DNA of 64,000 nucleotides from Aquirufa antheringensis. GTDB lineage: Bacteria > Bacteroidota > Bacteroidia > Cytophagales > Spirosomataceae. Position numbers and translations under genes: made by a program. Below are positions 35,718 to 43,761 of the stretch, in pieces; positions within the stretch are counted from its first letter, which is position 1, and each line of letters opens with the position of its first letter. The notes under the pieces are model-generated. The model saw only the letters and a program-made list of their open reading frames with translations. It was not told the DNA's origin and searched no databases. The DNA lies in assembly GCF_004307425.1 (NCBI RefSeq), contig NZ_SEWZ01000001.1, forward strand, positions 249,662 to 313,661. Reading direction: 5' to 3'.

Positions 35718-36527
35718 TTACTCAGCAGCAGCTGCTTCTGCTTTTGGTGCAGCTTTAGCGCGAGATTTCTTTTCTTTCTCCGGTGCTGGGATAACATCTT
35801 CTACACCGGCGAATACACGTCCGCAATGCTCGCAAACTAAGATTTTCTTCTTGTCTTTGATGTCTGTTTGACGTTGTGGTGGAACAGAGCTGAAACAGCC
35901 GCCACACGCACCACGCTTCACTAAAACAACCGCTAAGCCGTTACGTGCGTTGTCGCGTAATTTTGTGTATGATTTGAAAAGACGCTCGTCTACGGTTTTC
36001 ACTGCTTTCTCACGATCTTTCAATGATTTTTGCTCGTCTTCTTCGCTTTCAGCGATGATTACTTGCAATTCATTTTGTTTGATCTCTAAATCCTTCTTGC
36101 GCTCGAATAAATTCGATTCAACAGAAGCGATTTCGTCGTTTTTGTTCAAAACTTTGAAGTCGATTTCTTTGATACGCTTGTCAGCAATCTCCATTTCGAT
36201 TCCTTGCAATTCAATTTCTTTAGAAATCGCATCGAATTCGCGGTTATTGCGCACATTCATTTGTTGTTCCTTGTACTTAATGATTAAGTTATCAGAATTT
36301 TTCTTTGCGATTCTATAGTTGCTGATTTGCTCTTCGAAATCAGCTACGTCTTGTTGGAATTTAGCCAAACGAGTCTCTAAACCCATGATCTCGTCTTCTA
36401 AATCACGAACTTCTTCGGGTAAATCACCCCGAACTTTGCGGATAGAATCTAAGTTTGTATCAATTGTTTGAAGCTTTAAAAGGGCCTCTAACTTTTGGGC
36501 AATCGTTGTTTCGGTAACTGTAGCCAT
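35718..36527 (-). CDS. Coiled-coil protein with C-terminal C4 zinc ribbon
   Basis: 269 residues. Residues about 10-185 are a long helical coiled coil with heptad patterns (DLEDEIMGLETRLAKFQQD and on). Then Cys208-x-x-Cys211 and Cys232-x-x-Cys235 (ACGGC and CEHCG) form a zinc ribbon, followed by a Lys/Ala-rich tail. This matches the CT398/zf-RING-7-type proteins, thought to bind nucleic acid or assist transcription or secretion, without a settled role. Thirty-seven bases follow the Nif3-like gene, the common neighbour in Bacteroidota. Confidence 0.9.
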   Translation of the reverse strand: MATVTETTIAQKLEALLKLQTIDTNLDSIRKVRGDLPEEVRDLEDEIMGLETRLAKFQQDVADFEEQISNYRIAKKNSDNLIIKYKEQQMNVRNNREFDAISKEIELQGIEMEIADKRIKEIDFKVLNKNDEIASVESNLFERKKDLEIKQNELQVIIAESEEDEQKSLKDREKAVKTVDERLFKSYTKLRDNARNGLAVVLVKRGACGGCFSSVPPQRQTDIKDKKKILVCEHCGRVFAGVEDVIPAPEKEKKSRAKAAPKAEAAAAE

Positions 36528-36564
36528 TATTCTAATTTATTTGAATTGTCTAACCTCTCTCGTT

Positions 36565-37656
36565 TTAAGCGAAACGTACCGGATTGGTATTGGTCTCACT
36601 TTTCAGAACGGCAAAATTACTAATTTTTTTTGATAAATAGTCATGTATCGCATCAATAATCATGACTTCTGACTCGTAATGCCCCACATCGATGATTAAA
36701 CATTGATTTTCTGCGTCAAAAAACTCGTGGTACTTAATATCAGCCGTAATATAGGCGTCACAACCTTGTTTTACGGCCTCTTTTATGAGGAAACTTCCGG
36801 CACCACCACAAACAGCCACTTTGGAAATGGGACCTGACGGTAAAGCCGTGTGTTTGAGGGTTTGTAGGCCTAGACGTTTTTTGGCAAAAGCAATAAACTC
36901 CTCAGGAGACATAGGTTTTTCCAAAGTACCCACATAGCCTGATCCCACTTCCTGCCACGAATTATCGAGCGAATGTATAGAATAGGCCACTTCTTCGTAG
37001 GGATGGGCAGCTTTGAGCGCGGTCAAAATCTGACTAGAAAGATGCGAAGGGAAAACCATTTCGACTTTTACCTCCTGAACTTCAGATAAGATGCCAGCAG
37101 ATCCCGTATGCGGATTCGCCTCCGAGGAAGGCTGAAAGCGTCCTAAACCCTCCTGCGTGAAACTGCAAGATGAATATTCGCCAATATTCCCCGCCCCAGC
37201 CGTATGCAAAGCGTCACGCAAGACTTGCTCATGCGACGCTGGTACATAATACTGCAAGGCTTTCAAGGCATCGCGCATCGGTTTCATTACTTGTCCTGTG
37301 ATGCCTAACTTCGAAGCTAGGTGATAACTAACCCCTTTAGGTGCGTGGTCTAAATTAGTATGGGATGCGTATAAGGCAATATTGTGTTGAATGGCTTTGA
37401 TGACCGTTCGTTCCACATAGTTTGCGCCGGTGATTCGTTTTAACCCGGAGAAAACGATGGGATGGTGCGAAATAATTAAGTTGCAGCCCTTTTTAATGGC
37501 TTCGTCTACGACTTCCTCTGTGCAATCTAGGCTAATTAATACGCCTTTCACTTCTGCTGAGCTGTCGCCTACAAGAAGGCCTGCGTTATCATAGGATTCT
37601 TGCCAGGCCAAAGGTGCCCAAGCTTCCATCTGCTGACAAATTTCTCTTATTTGCAT
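36565..37656 (-). CDS. Nif3-like dinuclear metal-centre hexameric protein
   Basis: 363 residues from ATG 37656 (MQIREICQQMEAWAP); the frame extends eight codons further upstream without support. Nif3/YqfO features are SYDNAGLLVGDS, NLIISHHPIVF and SHTNLDHAPKG for the first metal ligands and CGGAGS and DVGHYESE for the last. The length implies the inserted PII-like middle domain (about residues 120-230) of YqfO-type members. Usually labelled GTP cyclohydrolase 1 type 2, but enzymatic activity is uncertain. Confidence 0.92.
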   Translation of the reverse strand: MQIREICQQMEAWAPLAWQESYDNAGLLVGDSSAEVKGVLISLDCTEEVVDEAIKKGCNLIISHHPIVFSGLKRITGANYVERTVIKAIQHNIALYASHTNLDHAPKGVSYHLASKLGITGQVMKPMRDALKALQYYVPASHEQVLRDALHTAGAGNIGEYSSCSFTQEGLGRFQPSSEANPHTGSAGILSEVQEVKVEMVFPSHLSSQILTALKAAHPYEEVAYSIHSLDNSWQEVGSGYVGTLEKPMSPEEFIAFAKKRLGLQTLKHTALPSGPISKVAVCGGAGSFLIKEAVKQGCDAYITADIKYHEFFDAENQCLIIDVGHYESEVMIIDAIHDYLSKKISNFAVLKSETNTNPVRFA

Positions 37657-37728
37657 ATCACACGTTCGTTTTGCCTGCAATTTAGGAAATCTAATGGTAT
37701 ATTTAACCTTTCAAAAAACTCCAACCCT

Positions 37729-38166
37729 ATGCGAATTAGACCAGCTGCGCTCATCATCGAAAATAATCACGTGCTTTTTTTGCGCTACGATTATCCGGGT
37801 GGCAGCAAATTCGCTTTGCCGGGAGGAAACGTCGATGCGGGCGAGACTTTTCCGGTTTGTATAGCACGCGAGTGTGAGGAGGAACTAGGTATCGAGGTAG
37901 AAGTGGGGGAATTAATTTCAGTGGGTCAAGTGCATGCGACGGCTGATTTTTCCGCTTGTACGCACTTGGTTTTTGAAGGAGATATCGTGGGAGGAATTCC
38001 GCAATTGCATCCGGATGAAACGACTGCAAATGATTTAGTTTGGGTGCCAGCGGATAAAATCGCTGAATTGAATATCTATCCCGCCCTGAATGACGCTATT
38101 CTTGATTTCATTCATTCTGGAAAGAAGGGTCAGTATGTGGGAACGCTTAAGCAGATTTGGCTTTAA
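37729..38166 (+). CDS. NUDIX hydrolase
   Basis: 145 residues from ATG 37729 (MRIRPAALIIENN); the frame goes back to 37600 but that part is antisense to the Nif3-like gene. The Nudix box is complete (GGNVDAGETF then RECEEELGI), so unlike the NrtR-like protein this one should bind Mg and hydrolyse a nucleoside diphosphate-X compound. Substrate unknown. Its 3' end overlaps the convergent symporter gene by 20 bases. Confidence 0.88.
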   Translation: MRIRPAALIIENNHVLFLRYDYPGGSKFALPGGNVDAGETFPVCIARECEEELGIEVEVGELISVGQVHATADFSACTHLVFEGDIVGGIPQLHPDETTANDLVWVPADKIAELNIYPALNDAILDFIHSGKKGQYVGTLKQIWL

Positions 38167-39523
38167 TCTGATTTCCCACCAGCAAGCCGATCAATCCCGC
38201 TAAAAGTCCATACCACACCGCTGGAATTTCAGACGGGCTGATAAAGTGAAAATATCCCCAAAACACTAATCCCAAGACCATACTCAAGTGACTTCCCCAA
38301 GGTGTCGTGCGTTTCCACCACAGACCTGCATTCAGCGGAATAAAGAGGGAAACGAGGCTGAAGGCAGAGGCTTCGCCTACGAGTTCGAAGATGTTTTGGC
38401 GTTCAATAGCCATAATAATACAGGCCAAAGTCACTAAAACCACCGAAACTCGGATAAATAGCAACACCGTTTTATCAGATGGTTGGCGCATCAAGGGCTT
38501 CAAAATATTCTCCCCTAATACCGAAGCTGGCGCTAAAATCGCACCGGAAGTCGTACTTAATAAGGCTGAAAGTAGCGCCCCTAAAAACAAGACTTGCATC
38601 GCCCGGGGAGTGAATTTCATGACCAAGGTAGGGATCAATAAATCGTCTTCAGCAAGCAGCGAAGGGTATAATCGAACCGCGATAAAGGCAATCAACAAAG
38701 GTAAAAGCGCAATTGTCAAGTACATCGCGCCGGCAGCAATACTCGCTCTAGCGGCTATTTTTTCACTCTTCGCGGACATCACGCGTTGAAAAATATCTTG
38801 CTGTGGAATAGAACCAAAACCAATCGTAATCCAAGCCGCGCCATAAATCAACCAATCTTTCCAGGTGTTTTCATGCGGGATAGCTCGGAAGAAACCTTTG
38901 GGTTGCGAGTTGACGAGTTGGTTGAAATCCGGGACTTTGGCCCATAATAAATAGGCTAAAAATAACAGCCCCGCAATTAAGATAATGTTATGAAAAAAGT
39001 CGGTCACCGAGATCGACCACATTCCTCCTAAAAGGGTGTAGGCCATCACTAATAAGGCGCCTATGATGATGCCCATCTCGACAGAGATAGGCAATAAAAG
39101 GTGCATCGTGAGTCCTAAGGCCACTAATTGAGCAGAAATCCAGCCGAAATAGGACGGGATCATTATGAGCGCCGAAAGCTTCTCTGAAAAGGCGCCAAAA
39201 CGCAAGCGGAAATAATCACTAAAGGTCAATACCGGCAGTGGATACAGTTTTCGCGCATAAATGGCACCCACTAAAAACAAGCCGACCGCCGCGCCAAAAG
39301 GTTCCTCAATAATCGCCAACACCCCGCCATGTACGAATTCCTTAGGCGCACCTAAAATCGTTTCAGACCCAAACCAGGTCGCGAAAGTCACCATTGTCGC
39401 CAAAGCAAAAGGCAACGAGCGCCCCGCTAACACAAAATCCTGCGTAGAATGCACCTTTTTGCTAGCCCACCAGCCCACGGCCAGGTTCAGTGCAAGGTAA
39501 AAAATGACAAAGCCTACGAGCAT
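38147..39523 (-). CDS. Sodium:solute symporter (SSS) family transporter
   Basis: 458 residues of mostly hydrophobic helices, about 12-13 membrane segments, starting LVGFVIFYLALNLAVGWWASK. Typical SSS features: RSLPFALATMVTFATWFGSETILGAP in the first conserved helices, GGMWSISVTDFFHNIILI and GFGSIPQQDIFQRVMSAKS. Uses the sodium gradient to import an organic solute; substrate not predictable. Confidence 0.9.
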   Translation of the reverse strand: MLVGFVIFYLALNLAVGWWASKKVHSTQDFVLAGRSLPFALATMVTFATWFGSETILGAPKEFVHGGVLAIIEEPFGAAVGLFLVGAIYARKLYPLPVLTFSDYFRLRFGAFSEKLSALIMIPSYFGWISAQLVALGLTMHLLLPISVEMGIIIGALLVMAYTLLGGMWSISVTDFFHNIILIAGLLFLAYLLWAKVPDFNQLVNSQPKGFFRAIPHENTWKDWLIYGAAWITIGFGSIPQQDIFQRVMSAKSEKIAARASIAAGAMYLTIALLPLLIAFIAVRLYPSLLAEDDLLIPTLVMKFTPRAMQVLFLGALLSALLSTTSGAILAPASVLGENILKPLMRQPSDKTVLLFIRVSVVLVTLACIIMAIERQNIFELVGEASAFSLVSLFIPLNAGLWWKRTTPWGSHLSMVLGLVFWGYFHFISPSEIPAVWYGLLAGLIGLLVGNQIKAKSA

Positions 39524-39543
39524 TCTTTTGGTTAAAATGAGCC

Positions 39544-39551
39544 CAAAAATA
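39544..39551 (-). promoter_or_regulatory. Candidate -7 element for the sodium symporter
   Basis: TATTTTTG on the minus strand, 20 bases before the ATG at 39523. On the other strand TACCTTTA (39563-39570) sits four bases before the dacB-like ATG. No clear -33 element for either. Confidence 0.35.
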
Positions 39552-39574
39552 CGAAAACCTTTTACCTTTATCCT

Positions 39575-40822
39575 ATGAAAAATCTCGCCTTTTTATTCCT
39601 ATTCGCTTTAGCAGGTTGCCAAAGCTCCCATTTGCAGATCGCCTTCAACGAATCCAGCCTCGCTCAGCGGGCCAGCGGCGTCATGATCAAGGACCTTTCT
39701 TCTGGTAAGGTATTATTCGAAAAGAATGCAGATCAGTATTTCATGCCGGCTTCTAACATGAAGCTGTTGACCTTTTTAGAGGCGAATAGAATTTTAGGCA
39801 GTCAAATCCCTTCCTTTACATACCGGGAAACAAAGGATACCCTCTTTTTCTGGGGTACCGGCGATATTTCTAATCTGCATCCCTCCATCAAAAACACCGC
39901 CTTGCGCGATTTCCTTGCGGCTTCCTCGAAAGTTTTAGTGTACGGATCGCCTTTGAAACCCATTCCTGTGATGGGATCCGGCTGGGCTTGGGACGATTAT
40001 AACGACCACTATTCGGCAGAAATATCGGATATGCCTTTGTATGCGAACTTGGTGAATTTTTCGGCTTCTGAAAAGCGTTGGAAGATTTTGCCAGACGCCT
40101 TTGAGGCCGTGGCTAAAACAGGATCAACGTTAGAAGTACGTCGAAATCGCTTGAAAAATCAGTTTGAATTACCGGTCTTACAAACCGAAAAATATGGTGC
40201 TCAAGATGTACCATTCATTACTTCGCCAGATATGACGGCCTTTTTATTGACGGATACCCTACATAAATCCGTAGAGACCATGCCGCTCGCGGTTCATCCG
40301 GATGCCCGAATTTTTTATGCCGGCAAAATGGACAGTTTATACCTCCCTATGTTGCACGAAAGTGACAATGCCGTGGCGGAACAATTATTAGTGATGATTG
40401 CCGCAGAGAAAGGTTGGGATCCCACGCAGGTAATCGAAAACTTGAAAAAGGAGCCAGGTAATGAATTTTTACGAGATATTCGCTGGGTAGATGGCTCCGG
40501 TTTATCGCGTTATAATTTAATTAGGCCAAAGGATTTCATCCACATCTTAGAATTATTAGCGAAAGAAGTAGCTCCAGATCGTTTACGTGCCCTGTTGCCA
40601 GAAGCCAGTAAAACGGGTACGATGCGTAACGTGCAAGACCTAAATCCCGGCGTGCGGATGTGGGCAAAGTCAGGCTCTTTTGGAAATACCTATGATCTTT
40701 CGGGTTATTATCTCACCAAAGACGGGAAGACACTTGCCTTCTCCGTATTATCGAATCTAGGTAATGCGTCTGTGAGAGATATTAAGAAGTCGGTGGTGGA
40801 GTTTTTGAAAGCCATTCACTAA
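39575..40822 (+). CDS. dacB: D-alanyl-D-alanine carboxypeptidase/endopeptidase, PBP4 (DacB) family lipoprotein
   Basis: 415 residues with a lipobox ending at Cys15 (LAGC). Serine-peptidase motifs: Ser60-Asn-Met-Lys63 (SxxK), Ser263-Asp-Asn265 (SxN), and Lys365-Ser-Gly367 in the KTG position (WAKSGSFG, followed by LSGYY), a conservative Thr-to-Ser change. VDGSGLSRYNLIRP is the usual DacB signature. It should trim peptidoglycan stem peptides or cross-links in the periplasm. Shorter than E. coli PBP4, so the inserted domains are reduced. Confidence 0.9.
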   Translation: MKNLAFLFLFALAGCQSSHLQIAFNESSLAQRASGVMIKDLSSGKVLFEKNADQYFMPASNMKLLTFLEANRILGSQIPSFTYRETKDTLFFWGTGDISNLHPSIKNTALRDFLAASSKVLVYGSPLKPIPVMGSGWAWDDYNDHYSAEISDMPLYANLVNFSASEKRWKILPDAFEAVAKTGSTLEVRRNRLKNQFELPVLQTEKYGAQDVPFITSPDMTAFLLTDTLHKSVETMPLAVHPDARIFYAGKMDSLYLPMLHESDNAVAEQLLVMIAAEKGWDPTQVIENLKKEPGNEFLRDIRWVDGSGLSRYNLIRPKDFIHILELLAKEVAPDRLRALLPEASKTGTMRNVQDLNPGVRMWAKSGSFGNTYDLSGYYLTKDGKTLAFSVLSNLGNASVRDIKKSVVEFLKAIH

Positions 40823-40823
40823 A

Positions 40824-40854
40824 TGGTGAATGGTAAGTGGTAAATGGTAAATGG
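40824..40854 (+). repeat. Heptanucleotide tandem repeat
   Basis: TGGTGAA, TGGTAAG, TGGTAAA, TGGTAAA, TGG: four and a half units of TGGTRAR starting two bases after the dacB stop. The last dacB codons (CCATTCAC) also pair with GTGAATGG in the first units. Confidence 0.85.
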
Positions 40855-40856
40855 AG

Positions 40857-40934
40857 GACTAAGCTGCGTAGTAGCGACTAAATCGCATCGCGATGACTAA
40901 GACGTAGTCGACTAAGTCCGCAGGACGACTATCG
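40857..40934. repeat. GACTAA-punctuated array of four short hairpins
   Basis: GACTAA occurs at 40857, 40876, 40895 and 40910, with a partial copy (GACTA) at 40927. Each is followed by a different short inverted repeat with a three-base loop: GCTGC-GTA-GTAGC (one G-U pair), ATCGC-ATC-GCGAT, GAC-GTA-GTC, GTCC-GCA-GGAC. The stems differ in sequence but the plan is constant. The array fills the gap between two convergent genes and runs into the permease stop codon. Confidence 0.85.
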
Positions 40935-42227
40935 TAAAAACTTTCGATATACTAAATAACTCACCCCCACAAACCCTACCACATACACCACACTCCCCAG
41001 ATTCGTCACTAAGGTTCCGATCAAGAAGAGGGTAGAGATGATCACTAATATCCAAGGTAAGACGGGATATCCCCAGGCTAAATAAGGACGTTTTAGGTTA
41101 GGCTCAGAGACACGGAGCTTTAATAGTGACGCGAATCCCGCTAAATAACTGGCCACAAAAAAGAAGGTTGCAATGTCCGAGAGACGTTCGTTTATTTCTT
41201 TACCTGCTAAAAGAAACAGGCAAGCTGCGAACACCGTTAAATGAGTCGCGGTGGTGGGAGAACCTGCCGCATTTACTTTTTCTGCCTGTTTGAAAAACAA
41301 TCCATCACGACTCATCGAGTAAATCACCCGCGGGGCGAACATCACTTGCGTGTTCAAGATTCCTAAGATGCTCAACATTAAAAAGACGGTAATCCAGCGG
41401 CCCATGTCAGCGCCAAATAAGGCTTTCATCGTATCAGCTGCCGCTAATTTACTCGTTGAAAGGGTGTCGAGTGGAAGACTATACAAGATGCCCACATTGA
41501 TCAGCAAGTAGATAAATGCGACGATGATGACGCCGATGAACATGGATTTTGGCATGGATTTAACAGGATCCTTATTTTCTTCCGTGAAATAACTAGCGGT
41601 GTGCCAGCCGTCGAACGCATAGAAGATGGACAACAAGGCGGTCATGATGCCGGTCGTTAAAGGCAATCCAGTGGGTGCCGTTGTTTTCTGCAAGAAAACG
41701 CCACCAGTACCGTAGGCAAAGCAGATGGCGATGAAAATCAATAAGGCCAAAGCCTTGATGCCACTCAGCCATTCTTGGGATTTACCGGCCATCACCACGC
41801 CTAATTGATGGAAAAACCACAATAGGGCAAGGATTCCGATGGCACAATAGACTAAATAAGGGCTTAGGCCAGGGAAAACAATGATGAGGTATTCGCTGAA
41901 GGTATAGGATCCAAAACCTAAGGCAGTCACGGTTCCTAACCAACTCGTTAGTCCCACAAGGAAACCGACGTAACGGCCAAAAGCCCGTTCGGCATAGCCA
42001 TACCAAGACCCAGCTTTGGGAATCGATAAGCTTAATTCCAACACACAACTAACGCCTAATAACGCATAAATAGCCACTAAAACCCATAAACTGAGGATTA
42101 ATCCGGGGTCTTGTAAGGAGGCTGCAATGGGACCTGGTTTACGTAAGATGCCGGTTCCTACGGTTCCGCCTAAGGTGACTGCGATCCCGAAACCGGTGCC
42201 TAATACCTTCCAGAGCTTATTTTCCAT
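40929..42227 (-). CDS. APC-family amino-acid permease
   Basis: 432 residues with about 12 membrane helices. The first helix segment GTGFGIAVTLGGTVGTGILRKPGPIA holds the unwound G-T-G-x-G-type substrate-binding motif of APC transporters, and FYAFDGWHTASYFTEENKDPVKSMP is the conserved helix 6 region. Imports or exchanges amino acids; specificity unknown. Eleven bases of overlap with the gene upstream suggest one transcript. Confidence 0.9.
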   Translation of the reverse strand: MENKLWKVLGTGFGIAVTLGGTVGTGILRKPGPIAASLQDPGLILSLWVLVAIYALLGVSCVLELSLSIPKAGSWYGYAERAFGRYVGFLVGLTSWLGTVTALGFGSYTFSEYLIIVFPGLSPYLVYCAIGILALLWFFHQLGVVMAGKSQEWLSGIKALALLIFIAICFAYGTGGVFLQKTTAPTGLPLTTGIMTALLSIFYAFDGWHTASYFTEENKDPVKSMPKSMFIGVIIVAFIYLLINVGILYSLPLDTLSTSKLAAADTMKALFGADMGRWITVFLMLSILGILNTQVMFAPRVIYSMSRDGLFFKQAEKVNAAGSPTTATHLTVFAACLFLLAGKEINERLSDIATFFFVASYLAGFASLLKLRVSEPNLKRPYLAWGYPVLPWILVIISTLFLIGTLVTNLGSVVYVVGFVGVSYLVYRKFLR

Positions 42228-43335
42228 GCAAGACGTATTGACCCACGGTAGGGAAGTGGTCGGAGTATTTGATGTTGCGCAGGGTTAGGAAGTTCGTTGC
42301 TTTCCATTCCTCGGAGAAGAATTGATCATCGATGCGCACTAAATAGGGGCTGCGATTGAGGGTAAAGCCAAAACCAGATCCCGCTTCCTCGAAGGAATTT
42401 TTCAAGCGTTCCCGAATCGTTCCATAGGCCCAGCCGGAAGGGGTTTCGTTTAAATCTCCTACGACTAAGATGGGATAGGGGCTTTTTTGGATGAGGCGAT
42501 TGATTTTGTCCATCTCCTTTTTGTGCTCAATAAAGCCCTTGCGAAGGGAGGAGATGATGCCACGGCCTTCTTTTTTGGCATCCGTATAATCTTGTAAACG
42601 AATTTTTGAGGTCACTTTATTTACCCGAATGCCCATAGACCAAAGCTGCAAGTTGATCACCCGAATGGTATCTTGATCTTTCACAATATCAGTTAACAGA
42701 TATCCATTCGCTGAATTTTCAAATTGTTCGCCCTCTTCATGGATGATGGGGTATTTTGAGAAAACGACTAAGCCCATTTTTTCGTGGGAATCAAATAATT
42801 GCTTCTTAAGTGGAATGAAGGCGTAGTGCGGATATTTTTCCTTCAAGAAAGAGACCGTGTGAAAGGCCTTGCGATCGGAATGGGAATAAAACTCTTGGAA
42901 ACATTTAATGTCTGCGTCGTAATCACGCATGAATTTTTTCAGGTCCTCTAATGGCTCTTTTTTGGCCTCATATTCATTCGAATACATCCCAAAAACATTG
43001 TAGCTCATCACCGTCAATGGTTTTTCTAAAGTAGCTACCGGCTGATTAAAGCTAATGGTTCTACCGATAAAACCATAGCCTAGTGCTAACACGATCAAGG
43101 GCAAAAGCGCTCGCTTCGCTCGCTGAAAAATCCAGTAAATCAGGGATATAAGGCATAATAACTGGGCATAAGGCATCGTCATCATCAGAAAGCCAGCGAA
43201 CCAGTGTTCTACTATCAGGGAATAACTCAAAAGGTAGGTCAATAGCGTGTACAGGCACAATGGCAACGTTCCTAACCAGATCAAGGAAGAGATGATTTTT
43301 TTCTTCAGGGGTGCCTTTGTGTTGCGTTTCGCCAT
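42217..43335 (-). CDS. Membrane-anchored endonuclease/exonuclease/phosphatase (EEP) family protein
   Basis: 372 residues from ATG 43335 (MAKRNTKAPLKKK); a TTG six bases upstream is a worse start. Three N-terminal membrane segments (about 15-100), then the EEP domain: MSYNVFGMYSNEY, CFQEFYSH (metal-binding Glu), VVGDLNETPSGWAY and KYSDHFPTVGQYV (Asp-His). Likely a surface- or periplasm-facing phosphodiesterase or phosphatase; substrate unknown. A -7 box ends three bases before the ATG. Confidence 0.88.
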   Translation of the reverse strand: MAKRNTKAPLKKKIISSLIWLGTLPLCLYTLLTYLLSYSLIVEHWFAGFLMMTMPYAQLLCLISLIYWIFQRAKRALLPLIVLALGYGFIGRTISFNQPVATLEKPLTVMSYNVFGMYSNEYEAKKEPLEDLKKFMRDYDADIKCFQEFYSHSDRKAFHTVSFLKEKYPHYAFIPLKKQLFDSHEKMGLVVFSKYPIIHEEGEQFENSANGYLLTDIVKDQDTIRVINLQLWSMGIRVNKVTSKIRLQDYTDAKKEGRGIISSLRKGFIEHKKEMDKINRLIQKSPYPILVVGDLNETPSGWAYGTIRERLKNSFEEAGSGFGFTLNRSPYLVRIDDQFFSEEWKATNFLTLRNIKYSDHFPTVGQYVLHGK

Positions 43336-43338
43336 ACC

Positions 43339-43346
43339 CAAAGATA
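43339..43346 (-). promoter_or_regulatory. -7 element abutting the EEP-family start codon
   Basis: TATCTTTG on the minus strand, then three bases, then ATG at 43335. If used, transcription begins at or next to the start codon. No TTG at the usual distance upstream. Confidence 0.45.
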
Positions 43347-43383
43347 CACATTGTCACGCATTTTATAAATTTTCGATACAGGT

Positions 43384-43414
43384 TTGGGTTATTTCAAAAT
43401 ATTTTCTAATTTTG
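43384..43414 (+). promoter_or_regulatory. Promoter of rpmB
   Basis: TTG at 43384-43386, 20 bases, TAATTTTG at 43407-43414: an exact consensus match, about 37 bases of 5' untranslated region before the ATG at 43455. Confidence 0.75.
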
Positions 43415-43454
43415 CAATCCCTTTAGGAAAGAACAATTTTAAATAAAATATACG

Positions 43455-43694
43455 ATGGCAAAGGTTTGTCAAATTACAGGACGCAAAACTCAAGTAGGAA
43501 ACAACGTTTCTCACGCTAACAACAAGACTAAGCGCAAGTTCTACCCGAACTTACAGACTAAGAAATTTTTCTTAGAGTCAGAAGGTGTTTGGGTTCGTAT
43601 GAAGGTTTCTGCGAAAGCAATTCGCACAATCAACAAAAATGGTTTCGAAAAAACATTAATCGCTGCAGCTCGTAAGGGTACGTTAAGCGTTTAG
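43455..43694 (+). CDS. rpmB: Large-subunit ribosomal protein bL28
   Basis: 79 residues, full length. MAKVCQITGRKTQVGNNVSH and NNKTKRKFYPNLQ are the family's opening motifs. No zinc cysteines beyond Cys5. Has its own consensus promoter and a terminator right after it, so it is a single-gene transcript; rpmG and the small DUF4295 gene that often follow it in Bacteroidota are not here. Confidence 0.96.
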   Translation: MAKVCQITGRKTQVGNNVSHANNKTKRKFYPNLQTKKFFLESEGVWVRMKVSAKAIRTINKNGFEKTLIAAARKGTLSV

Positions 43695-43717
43695 TTTTCA
43701 AAATATTTATCGAAATT

Positions 43718-43749
43718 AGCCTTCTTGATTTTTCAAGAAGGCTTTTTTT
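43718..43749 (+). terminator. rpmB terminator
   Basis: AGCCTTCTTGA, loop TTTT, TCAAGAAGGCT followed by six more T. Eleven perfect pairs, 23 bases after the stop codon. Confidence 0.9.
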
Positions 43750-43761
43750 ATTTGTACCTAC

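Noticed and set aside
35950-36318. 122-codon plus-strand frame
   Set aside because: Antisense to the coiled-coil zinc-ribbon gene; Ser/Phe/Leu-rich as expected from the complement of a Glu/Lys-rich coiled coil.
40857-40934. CRISPR array
   Set aside because: The constant unit is only six bases, the spacers are themselves short palindromes of 9-13 bases, and no cas gene is nearby.
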